NCBI RefSeq assembly: GCF_021026195.1
Contig: NZ_JAJNCT010000030.1
Span: forward strand, 1 to 64,000
Length of the DNA: 64,000 nt
Source of the DNA: Comamonas koreensis
Lineage (GTDB): Bacteria > Pseudomonadota > Gammaproteobacteria > Burkholderiales > Burkholderiaceae_C
Direction of reading: 5' to 3'
Made by a program: the position numbers and the translations under genes. Shown here one piece after another: positions 25,789 through 33,216 of this stretch. Under the pieces are notes generated by a model. The model saw only the letters and a list, made by a program, of their open reading frames with translations. It made no database searches and was not told where the DNA came from. The first letter of the stretch is position 1, and every line of letters begins with the position of its first letter.

Positions 25789-26162
25789 GGACAGGTCCCT
25801 GTGTCTTTGTCTCAAAAGTGGGGCCGGCCCTGTCACCAGATACCGACCCGATGTAATTCAGTTCCATTCTGACACGAGAAACAGCCACTGCGAGTTACAG
25901 CGCGGTTTCATTCGATGTGCGTTTGCACAATGGCGCGGCCCGCAAAAAACACCTGCAAGACGCTAGGGATCCTCTGCAAAACCCTCGCCAAGCGGGATGG
26001 ACGCGGATCGGGATGAGACGCAAGGCGTCTTTCGCAGTCAATAGTGAGCTATTGACAAGGAAGACAACGCAGCGGATCGCCCGAGCCCGCGTTCAGACCA
26101 CGGCAGGGAGTTTTGCAGAGAGTCCCCTGGCCCGGCAGGTGTGGGATAGATGCAGAGGCGGA
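25789..26162. other. Intergenic region between pyk and pepP
   Basis: 374 bp. The part near pyk (to about 25930) carries the pyk promoter and leader, with the AGGGACC Shine-Dalgarno just before the ATG. The part near pepP holds structured repeat copy B (25972-26120). I see no gene between them. Confidence 0.5.
25972..26120. repeat. Structured intergenic repeat, copy B
   Basis: A 149-bp element whose ends CTCTGCAAAAC (25972-25982) and GTTTTGCAGAG (26110-26120) pair perfectly; the pairing extends with one gap into CCT/AGGG. The core hairpin is TCAATAG-TGAG-CTATTGA (26038-26055). It shares GCGGGATGG, CGCAG-CAATAG-AGCTATTG-CAAG and ACGCAG-CGCCCG blocks with copy A, in the same order and orientation. 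Like copy A it follows the stop of a minus-strand gene, here pepP by 42 bp. The outer stems of A and B differ in sequence, yet each still pairs with itself, which suggests selection for the fold. Confidence 0.7.
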
Positions 26163-27605
26163 TCAGGTCAGATCGGCTGGCCGGGGCGCGCCATCGCGCA
26201 TCAGCGCTTCGATCTCGTCGGCCTTCACCGGCACGCCACGCGTGAGCAACTCGCAGCCGCCGTCGGTGATCAGCGCATCGTCTTCAATGCGGATGCCGAT
26301 GTTGTGGAAGGCTTCGGGCACGCCGTCGGCCGGGCGCACATAGATGCCCGGCTCGATGGTGGTCAGCATGCCGGGGCGCAGGATGCGGCTGGGGCGGTTG
26401 AGGATCAGCTCGCCCGAGAGCGGATCGCGCCGCTCGCTGGTGTGGCCCAACTCGCTGGGCTCGATGTAGCTGCCGCAGTCATGCACGTCCATGCCCATCC
26501 AGTGGCCGGTGCGGTGCATGTAGAACTGGAAGTAGCTGCGGTTGTCGATGACATCCTGCACGCTGCCGACCTTGTTCTTGTCGAGCAGGCCCAGATCGAG
26601 CATGCCCTGCGCCAGCACGGCGACGGTGGCGTCATGCATGTCGTTGAAGCGCTTGCCGGGCCGGGCCAGCGCAATGGCCGCATCCTGGCTGGCGAGCACC
26701 AGGTCGTACAGATCGCGCTGCGGGCCGCTGAATCTGCCGTTGGCGGGAAAGGTGCGGGTGATGTCGCTGGCATAGCCATCGAGCTCGCAGCCTGCGTCGA
26801 TCAGCACCAGCTCACCATCGCGGATAGGCGCGGCATCGGCGCGGTAATGCAGCACGCAGGCATTGGCGCCAGCGGCGACGATGGAGCCATAAGCCGGGTA
26901 CTGCGAGCCGTATTCGCGGAAGGCCTGCAGCAGTTCCGCATCCAGGTGGTACTCGCGCACATCCTGGCCGGCGCGGAGCATGCGGGCCGAGCGCTGCATC
27001 GCCAGGATATGGGCGCGGGCGCTGATGGCCCCGGCGCGGCGCAGAATCGGCACCTCATGCGCGTCCTTGAACAAACGCATTTCGTCGAGCACGGTGCACA
27101 GGTCGCGCTGCTGCTCGGGCACCAGTGCGCCATAGCGGGTGCGGGCACGCACGCCGTTGAGCCACTGTGCCACCGTGCTCTCCAGCCCCTGGTGGATCGC
27201 AAACGGGTACCAGACCACGCTGCGGTTCTCCAGCATCTTGGGCATGCGGGCGGCCTGCTCAGCCACCGAATAGGCTTCCGTCACGCCCAAGGCCGCCACT
27301 GCGGCCTCGGGGCCCAGGCGGTAGCCATCCCAAATCTCGCGCGCCAGGTCCTTGGGCGCACAGAACAAGGTGGTCTTGCCATCGGCGCTGATCACCAGGC
27401 TGGCGTTGGGCTCGGTGAAGCCGGTGAGGTAGTAGAAGTAGCTGTCGTGGCGGTACAGAAAGTCGCTGTCGCGGTTGCGCGGGTGCTCGGGCGCGGTGGG
27501 GATGATGGCGATCCCGCCTTCGCCCAGCTGGCGCGCGACCTGGGCGCGGCGCTCGGCATAGACGGACTGTGCGGGTATGGCTGGGGTGGGGGCAGGTGCG
27601 TGCAT
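26163..27605 (-). CDS. pepP: Xaa-Pro aminopeptidase (aminopeptidase P)
   Basis: 480 residues from the ATG at 27603-27605. It removes N-terminal residues before proline using two metal ions. The N-terminal AMP_N domain reads FLYRHDSYFYYLTGFTEP. The pita-bread catalytic domain has the metal ligands: VLIDAGCELDGYASDITRTFP (two Asp), HRTGHWMGMDVHD (His), LRPGMLTTIEPGIYV (Glu) and GIRIEDDALIT (Glu). The ligand set and spacing are those of active PepP. It is convergent-spaced from pyk by the repeat copy B, and divergent from the NUDIX gene. Confidence 0.94.
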   Translation of the reverse strand: MHAPAPTPAIPAQSVYAERRAQVARQLGEGGIAIIPTAPEHPRNRDSDFLYRHDSYFYYLTGFTEPNASLVISADGKTTLFCAPKDLAREIWDGYRLGPEAAVAALGVTEAYSVAEQAARMPKMLENRSVVWYPFAIHQGLESTVAQWLNGVRARTRYGALVPEQQRDLCTVLDEMRLFKDAHEVPILRRAGAISARAHILAMQRSARMLRAGQDVREYHLDAELLQAFREYGSQYPAYGSIVAAGANACVLHYRADAAPIRDGELVLIDAGCELDGYASDITRTFPANGRFSGPQRDLYDLVLASQDAAIALARPGKRFNDMHDATVAVLAQGMLDLGLLDKNKVGSVQDVIDNRSYFQFYMHRTGHWMGMDVHDCGSYIEPSELGHTSERRDPLSGELILNRPSRILRPGMLTTIEPGIYVRPADGVPEAFHNIGIRIEDDALITDGGCELLTRGVPVKADEIEALMRDGAPRPADLT

Positions 27606-27711
27606 GGCGCTATCGTACTGCAGAGCATGGCTGCAGCGCCCGAGCTTGCATGGGCGCGGCAAGCCCTTTCGCCGCTTTTTATAATTTCAGCGAGTTGGCA
27701 CATAATGCCGC

Positions 27712-28215
27712 ATGCCCCACCGCTGGAAACCCAACGTCACCGTGGCCGCCGTCATTGAGCGCGATGGCCGATTTTTGCTGGTAGAGGAAGACACCTCGGA
27801 CGGCATCCGCCTGAACAATCCGGCGGGCCATCTGGACCCGGGCGAATCCCCTATCCAGGCCTGTGTGCGCGAGGTGCTCGAAGAGACGGCTTTCGACTTC
27901 AAGCCCTCGGCCCTGCTGGGCATTTACATGAACCGCTTTGTCCGCACCAAGAGCGGCGCGGACACCACCTATATGCGCTTTGCCTTTACCGGCACCGTGG
28001 GCGCGTTCTATGAAAACCAGCCGCTCGACGAAGGCATACGCCGCACCGTCTGGATGACCGCCGATGAAATGCGCGCCGAGGCCCACCAGATGCGCAGCCC
28101 GCTGGTACTGCAGTCGCTGGACGACTACCTGGCCGGCCAGCGCTTTGCGCTGAACCTGATCTACACCGATGCCTCCGTGCTGGTGCAGCCCGACGGTGTG
28201 AGACCGCTGGAATAG
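27712..28215 (+). CDS. NUDIX hydrolase (NudJ-like)
   Basis: 167 residues. The NUDIX box GHLDPGESPIQACVREVLEETAFDF fits GX5EX7REUXEEXGU with Ala-Phe-Asp at the end in place of the usual Gly-Val/Ile. It likely hydrolyses a nucleoside diphosphate or a thiamine/HMP pyrophosphate, like E. coli NudJ. In many betaproteobacteria such a gene sits directly before mnmA; here mnmA is 7.6 kb downstream, with the tcu and acylase genes between. The start is the ATG at 27712. It ends convergent with the Bug gene. Confidence 0.9.
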   Translation: MPHRWKPNVTVAAVIERDGRFLLVEEDTSDGIRLNNPAGHLDPGESPIQACVREVLEETAFDFKPSALLGIYMNRFVRTKSGADTTYMRFAFTGTVGAFYENQPLDEGIRRTVWMTADEMRAEAHQMRSPLVLQSLDDYLAGQRFALNLIYTDASVLVQPDGVRPLE

Positions 28216-28224
28216 ACCCAAAGC

Positions 28225-28263
28225 CCAGGGGGCCGCACCAGGGACACCGGGGGCGGCCCCTGG
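28225..28263. terminator. GC-rich hairpin between convergent NUDIX and Bug genes
   Basis: CCAGGGGGCCGC (28225-28236) can pair with GCGGCCCCTGG (28253-28263), with one bulged base. It lies between the NUDIX stop and the Bug protein stop. There is no T-run, so termination is uncertain. Confidence 0.35.
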
Positions 28264-28272
28264 CCGCTGCGC

Positions 28273-29247
28273 TCATTGCATGCTGATCTTGCGCTCCTTG
28301 ACCACCTTGCCCCACTGCTCGTACTCCTTCTTCATGAAGGCGGCAAATGCTGCGCGTGTGGTCGGTTGCGGCGTCAGGCCGTGTACCTTCAGCGCCTCCC
28401 CCAAAGCGGGGTCGTTCAGCACCTTGACAATCTCCGCATTCCAGCGTTCGAGCACCGGCTCGGGCGTCTTGCCCGGTGCCACAAACGCATACCAGTTCAG
28501 CGCTTCGAAGCCGGGGTAGCCCGCCTCGGCAACGGTGGGGATGTTGGGCATGTACGCGGGCCGCGTCAAGCCCGTGGTCGCCAGCGGAATCAGCTTGCCG
28601 GTCTCGATATGGGGAAGCGCTGTCGGCGGAGCGGCAAAGTACGAGGTCACACGCTCCCCGATCAAGTCTTGCAGCGCGGGAGCGCCTCCTTTGTAGGGGA
28701 CATGCACCATGTCGACGCCGGCGCGCTGGTTGAACAGCTCGCCCGCCAGGTGCGAGGCTGACCCGGCGCCGGTGGACGCATAGTCCACGCCACCGGCCGT
28801 CTTCCGGGCCTTGGCCACGAAACCGGCCAGATCCTTCACCCCTGCGCCCTGGTGCACCACCAGCACATTGGGAAAGTTCACGCCGCCCGAGATCGGCGCC
28901 AGGTCCTTGAACGGGTCGTAACCGACTTTCATGATGTGTGGCGCGATCGTCAGCGGGCCGACCGATCCGAACAGCAGCACCGAGCCATCGGCGGGGGCCT
29001 TGGCCACAAACTGGTGCGCGATGTTGCCACCGGCGCCGCCCCGGTTGTCCACGACCACCGTCTGGCCGATGTTCTCCCCGAGCTTCTTGGCAATCAGGCG
29101 GGCTGCTGAATCCGCCGCACCGCCAGCTGCAAAGCCCACCACCAGGGTGACCGGTTTGCGCAGCGGAAAATCCTGGGCATGGCAGGCGCCCTGCACCGCC
29201 ACCAGTGCCAGCACCATCGTGCGCAACAGCGCTTGTCGTTTGTTCAT
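28273..29247 (-). CDS. Bug-family (TctC) tripartite tricarboxylate transporter binding protein
   Basis: 324 residues with a signal peptide (LLRTMVLALVAVQGACHA). TctC/Bug landmarks are PVTLVVGFAAGGAADSAARLIA, VVDNRGGAGGNIAHQFVAKAP, VDYASTGAGSASHLAGELF, VPYKGGAPALQDLIG and GVLPGATNA-like region on the other strand not needed here. It binds a carboxylate in the periplasm. It is the last gene of the lysR-tcuA-tcuB-Bug set, so tricarballylate or a related tricarboxylate is the likely ligand. No tctA or tctB membrane genes are nearby, so it must share a transporter or act as a receptor. A CAGGAGAC Shine-Dalgarno supports the start. Confidence 0.9.
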   Translation of the reverse strand: MNKRQALLRTMVLALVAVQGACHAQDFPLRKPVTLVVGFAAGGAADSAARLIAKKLGENIGQTVVVDNRGGAGGNIAHQFVAKAPADGSVLLFGSVGPLTIAPHIMKVGYDPFKDLAPISGGVNFPNVLVVHQGAGVKDLAGFVAKARKTAGGVDYASTGAGSASHLAGELFNQRAGVDMVHVPYKGGAPALQDLIGERVTSYFAAPPTALPHIETGKLIPLATTGLTRPAYMPNIPTVAEAGYPGFEALNWYAFVAPGKTPEPVLERWNAEIVKVLNDPALGEALKVHGLTPQPTTRAAFAAFMKKEYEQWGKVVKERKISMQ

Positions 29248-29276
29248 CGTGAGTCTCCTGGGTTATGGGATTTTTG

Positions 29277-30485
29277 TCAGTCGGCACCCAGGCCAACAGG
29301 GCTGGGCTGCCGCTTTTCGGTGTTGTGGCGCAACAGCGCGGCCGTGCGGTACACGCCATGGGCAAACTTGCCGTAGGGCAGCGTGGCGAACAATGCGATC
29401 ACCGCGCCCAGGTGCAGGCACAGCAACAGTGCCAAGGCGGGCGTGCCGCGCCCCAGCCACAGCGCCATGCCACTGGAGGCCACCACAAACAGCAGCGCAA
29501 TGAAGCCAAGGTCCATGGGCTTTTGCCGGGGATCACCGTGCAGCGGGTGACGGCTTCGGTGCAGGCGCCACAGGCCCACCGTGCCCACCATCATGCCCAG
29601 CCCGCCCAGCGCACCCAGCACCTTGGGCAGGCTGGGCAGCTCATAAGGCGCAGGCAGGTCGAAGGCATAGTGGTACACCGTGGCCAGCGCCGTTGCCGCA
29701 AAGCACAGCGCAAAGCCGTAGAAGGTGAAATGGTGGAACCGGCGGCGCGCCAGCGTGTAGGCGTCGTCTTCGTTGTGGCAGCCCTCGCCGTGGCCGCCAT
29801 CGAGGTACTTGAGGCGCAGCACATCCTGCGTCGCCTCTGCCGCAGCCGGCATGCCGACATCCACGCCACTGGTGGCGGGCTTGACATCTTTCCAAAAGCG
29901 GCGCACCCCCATGAAGAGCGCCAGCACCACCAGCAGAAACACCGGCGCAAAAATGCCAACCATCAGGCCATGCGGGAACAGGTTGTAGAAGTTGTTGCCC
30001 AGCTGCGCGTTCCACAGCTGGCCTACGCCACCCCGCAACGCGACGGCCAATGCCAGAAACAGGAACAACCCCAGCACCATCGCCAGCGACAGGGTCAGGC
30101 CGTTTCGCTGGTACAGCCGCCCCAGCGCAGGGGGCCAGGCGTAGTCGGCATAGGTCTGGCCCCGTACCTCGGCCATGGCCTGGGGGATGTTGATGGCAAA
30201 CTCGTGCGGCGGCGCGTACTGGCAGGCATGCAGGCAGGCGCCGCAGTTGTGGCACAGATTGGCCAGGTAATGCGCATCGCCCTTGCCAAACTCCAGACGG
30301 CGCGTCATCGCCGGGAACACGGCGCAAAAGCCTTCGCAGTAGCGGCAGGCATTGCAGATCTGCATCACGCGCGCCACTTCTTGCTCTGCGGGCGTCTGCG
30401 TGGGCGCAGCGATGATGGGAATAACCTTGCCGGTGGCCAGGGTCTGGGCCTGCTGGCCCAGTTCTTGCAGTGATTGGATGCTCAT
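29277..30485 (-). CDS. tcuB: Tricarballylate utilisation Fe-S protein TcuB
   Basis: 402 residues. Two [4Fe-4S]-type Cys clusters near the N-terminus read [15 protein letters not shown] and [16 protein letters not shown]. About six membrane helices follow (for example [10 protein letters not shown] and [20 protein letters not shown]), which form a heme-b/quinone-interacting domain. TcuB reoxidises the flavin of TcuA and passes electrons to the membrane. The start codon directly abuts the tcuA stop. The next gene, the Bug protein, lies 29 bp downstream, so it is one operon. Confidence 0.92.
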   Translation of the reverse strand: MSIQSLQELGQQAQTLATGKVIPIIAAPTQTPAEQEVARVMQICNACRYCEGFCAVFPAMTRRLEFGKGDAHYLANLCHNCGACLHACQYAPPHEFAINIPQAMAEVRGQTYADYAWPPALGRLYQRNGLTLSLAMVLGLFLFLALAVALRGGVGQLWNAQLGNNFYNLFPHGLMVGIFAPVFLLVVLALFMGVRRFWKDVKPATSGVDVGMPAAAEATQDVLRLKYLDGGHGEGCHNEDDAYTLARRRFHHFTFYGFALCFAATALATVYHYAFDLPAPYELPSLPKVLGALGGLGMMVGTVGLWRLHRSRHPLHGDPRQKPMDLGFIALLFVVASSGMALWLGRGTPALALLLCLHLGAVIALFATLPYGKFAHGVYRTAALLRHNTEKRQPSPVGLGAD

Positions 30486-31925
30486 TCAGACCTCGTCTTT
30501 CACAGCGCCATGCAGCGCGGGCTGGCCGGCAGCGGCCAGTGCGGCATTGCGGCCGGCAATCCGCCCGAAAGCGGTACCGATGGACATGCCCACCCCCGCC
30601 GTGTAGCCCTTGCCCAGAACGTTGCCCGCCATCATTTCGCCCGCCACGAACAGGTTCTGGCTGGCCTGCCCGCCAAAGCGCACTGCCGCGCTGTCATCGA
30701 CCTTCAAGCCCAGGTAGGTAAAGGTCACGCCCGGGCGCAGTGCATAGCCATAGAAAGGGCCGGTATCCAGCGGCCGGGCCCAGTGCGTTTTGGCGGGGCT
30801 GATACCTTCGGTGTGGCAGTCGTCCAGCGCCGTGTGGTCGAAATGGCCCGCCTTGCAGCTGGCGTTGTAGGCCTGGAGGGTCTGCATGAACGTCTCCACC
30901 GGCAGTCCCAGCTTCTGGGCCAGCTGCGGCAGCGAATCAGCGCGCACGCCCGGAAACACCGGCGGCATGAAGCGGCCGATGGCTTTGCTGTCGATGATGG
31001 AATAAGCCATCTGGCCAGGCTGCTGCGCCACCAGCCGGCCCCAGATGGCATAGCGCTTGGGCCAGAAATCCTCGCCTTCATCGTAGAAGCGCTGGGCATC
31101 GCGGTTGACCACCACGCCCAGCGACACGCAGTCGATGCGCGTGCAGATGCCGCCGTCGTACAGCGGTGCACGGGCATCGATGGCCACCATATGCGCCTGG
31201 GTGGGGTCGCCCACGGCATCGGCGTGCTGGTCCTGGAGCATGTGCTTGAGCAACACGCCCTGGTTGAAGGCCGTGCCACGGATGAGGAAGTTGTCGGCAG
31301 GCCATTCGCCACGGGCGTTCTGGCCCCAGGCCTCGCGCAGCCACTCCCGGTTCGACTCAAAGCCGCCGGCCGCCAGCACGCAGCTTTTGGCAGTGATGCG
31401 CTCGCCCTTGCACCAGGCGGCCTGGAAGCGGCCGTTGACGATCTCCAGCCGGTCCACCGGAGACTCGTAGCGCACGTCCACGCCCATCGCCTGCGCACTG
31501 CGGTAGTAGGCATTGACCAAGGCCTTGCCGCCGCCCATGAAAAACGCGTTGGTGCGCGCCACATGCAGCGCACCCGACAACGGAGGCTGAAAATGCACGC
31601 CATGCCGGCGCATCCAGCTGCGGCAGGTCGAAGAGGCGCGGATCACCAGGCGGGCCAGGTGCTCATCGGTGATGCCGGCAGTGACCTTGAGCAGGTCTTG
31701 CCAGTACTCCTCCTCCGGATAGGCATCGACCAGCACATCCTGCGGGGCGTTGTGCATGCAGCGGAGATTGCGGGTGTGGCCGGAGTTGCCGCCGCGCCAT
31801 GCGCGTGGTGCCGCTTCCAGCAGCAGCACGCGGCTGCCCGCTTCACGGGCCATGAGGGCGGCGCACAGCGCGGCATTGCCGCCACCGATGATGAGCACAT
31901 CGGTGTCAAAGGCTTCAGTTTTCAT
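30486..31925 (-). CDS. tcuA: FAD-dependent tricarballylate dehydrogenase TcuA
   Basis: 479 residues from the ATG at 31923-31925. It oxidises tricarballylate to cis-aconitate using FAD. The FAD motif is TDVLIIGGGNAALCAALMAREAG, followed by GGNSGHTRNLRCMHN. The fumarate-reductase-like active-site region is VLAAGGFESNREWLRE and GGIGTRIDCVSLGVVVN-like GGICTRIDCVSLGVVVNRD, and the C-terminal AGEMMAGNVLGKGYTAGVG binds FAD again. It is the first gene after a LysR-type operator, with tcuB and the Bug gene downstream. It resembles Salmonella TcuA, but the MFS carrier TcuC is replaced here by a binding protein. Confidence 0.92.
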   Translation of the reverse strand: MKTEAFDTDVLIIGGGNAALCAALMAREAGSRVLLLEAAPRAWRGGNSGHTRNLRCMHNAPQDVLVDAYPEEEYWQDLLKVTAGITDEHLARLVIRASSTCRSWMRRHGVHFQPPLSGALHVARTNAFFMGGGKALVNAYYRSAQAMGVDVRYESPVDRLEIVNGRFQAAWCKGERITAKSCVLAAGGFESNREWLREAWGQNARGEWPADNFLIRGTAFNQGVLLKHMLQDQHADAVGDPTQAHMVAIDARAPLYDGGICTRIDCVSLGVVVNRDAQRFYDEGEDFWPKRYAIWGRLVAQQPGQMAYSIIDSKAIGRFMPPVFPGVRADSLPQLAQKLGLPVETFMQTLQAYNASCKAGHFDHTALDDCHTEGISPAKTHWARPLDTGPFYGYALRPGVTFTYLGLKVDDSAAVRFGGQASQNLFVAGEMMAGNVLGKGYTAGVGMSIGTAFGRIAGRNAALAAAGQPALHGAVKDEV

Positions 31926-32093
31926 GAGGGGTTGCCACAAGGCGTGCCTGGTGGCGGTTCAACGTGGGAAGGGCCCGTCCTGGCCGTGGCGCTGCATCAC
32001 AAGGGACGGGGTCCCAGCACCTCGACCGGCGAGTGTTCCGCCCACTGTAGACAACCGGTCGGCGCCGGTGCAGCCGTCCCAGCGCATGGGGGT

Positions 32094-32108
32094 ATCACGG
32101 TTTGTGAT
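32094..32108. promoter_or_regulatory. LysR-type operator (ATCAC-N5-GTGAT) upstream of tcuA
   Basis: A perfect dyad ATCACGGTTTGTGAT that includes the T-N11-A core of LysR-type sites. It lies in the gap between the LysR gene stop and the tcuA start, about 170 bp before tcuA. By analogy with TcuR control of tcuABC, the adjacent LysR protein is the likely binder. Confidence 0.6.
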
Positions 32109-32129
32109 GTGGCCGGGCGCTGCCCGCGT

Positions 32130-33068
32130 TCAGGCTGCGAGCGAGGCGCCCAGCCATTGGCCCGACTGCACCAGCCTTCTGGCGCAATCGACCAGCACCA
32201 CACGCGCGGCGAGCGCCGCGGGCGACAGCTCATCGTCCGACAGGCTGCACAGCGCCGCCTTGCGGCGCACCGAATCGTCTGCAATCTGCGACCACTGAAA
32301 ACGCGCCTCCGCATCGCGGTACATGCCGACGGCCGACCAGGGCTGGACAGTCGCACCCATGCCTGCGTCCACCGCCTCCATCAACAGCGGCAGCGAATCG
32401 ATTTCCATGGCCATCTGCGATTGGAAACCCGCACTGCTGAACGAGGCCATCACCGAGCTGCGCAGCCCATGGCTGCCCGAGGGCAGGATCAGCGGCACCT
32501 GTTGCAGCTGCGCCAGACTGACCGGCGCGCCATGGCGGATCTTGGGTGCAACAGGGCACTGGCGGGACTGGATCAGAAAGAGCTGCTCTTCGAGCAGCGG
32601 CATCACCCGCCAGCGGCGCGCGCTCTGCGTGTCGAACAGAATTGCAATGTCCATCTGCCGGGCGTTGAGCAGACTGGTCAGGTGGCCGGACAGCGCCGAG
32701 ACCATGTGCAGCCGCACATCAGGGTAGCGCTCGCGCATGGCCCGCAGCAGCGGCAGGCCCAGCACATTGGCGATCGTCGGAGACAGTCCCATGCTGACAG
32801 CGCCCGACAGCCGCGCCTGCCGGGCCGCATGGATGGCCTGGTCGGCATGGCGCAAGCTGAGCTGGGCCTCATGGAAAAACGCCAGGCCTGCCTCGGTCGG
32901 GATGACACCGCGTGAGCTGCGCTGGAGCAAACGGGTAGAGAGCTCGGACTCCAGACGGCTGACCTGCTGGCTCAGGGCCGACTGCACCATGTCCAGATCG
33001 AGCGCGGCGCGGCTCATCGAGCCCAGTTCAACAATGCGTACGAAGTAGCGCAGCTGGCGCAGTTCCAT
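32130..33068 (-). CDS. LysR-family regulator, probable tcu operon regulator
   Basis: 312 residues from the ATG at 33066-33068 behind AAGGAA. The N-terminal helix-turn-helix is MELRQLRYFVRIVELGSMSR through DMVQSALSQQVSRLESEL and TRLLQRSSRGVIPTEAG. The C-terminal part is a periplasmic-binding-like effector domain (DIAILFDTQSARRWRVMPLL, LILPSGSHGLRSSV). It lies directly upstream of tcuA on the same strand, and a clean LysR-type dyad lies in the gap. A TcuR-like activator sensing tricarballylate or citrate is inferred from that context. It is divergent from the penicillin-acylase gene. Confidence 0.88.
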   Translation of the reverse strand: MELRQLRYFVRIVELGSMSRAALDLDMVQSALSQQVSRLESELSTRLLQRSSRGVIPTEAGLAFFHEAQLSLRHADQAIHAARQARLSGAVSMGLSPTIANVLGLPLLRAMRERYPDVRLHMVSALSGHLTSLLNARQMDIAILFDTQSARRWRVMPLLEEQLFLIQSRQCPVAPKIRHGAPVSLAQLQQVPLILPSGSHGLRSSVMASFSSAGFQSQMAMEIDSLPLLMEAVDAGMGATVQPWSAVGMYRDAEARFQWSQIADDSVRRKAALCSLSDDELSPAALAARVVLVDCARRLVQSGQWLGASLAA

Positions 33069-33216
33069 GGTGGGGTTCCTTCCGAAGTCGCAGCCGCGAG
33101 CGCGTGCAGATGCGCATCCTCGCACAGATTGGAGCCCGCCGGCGCCTGGCGCCAACGCGATTGCGCACTGTTGGCAGGCATGGCATGGTCCCCGAACCAT
33201 AACGAGGAGACAGACC

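Noticed and set aside
30474..32915. Plus-strand open frame opposite tcuA and lysR (over 800 codons)
   Set aside because: Antisense to well-recognised genes and runs across two of them; composition-driven open frame.
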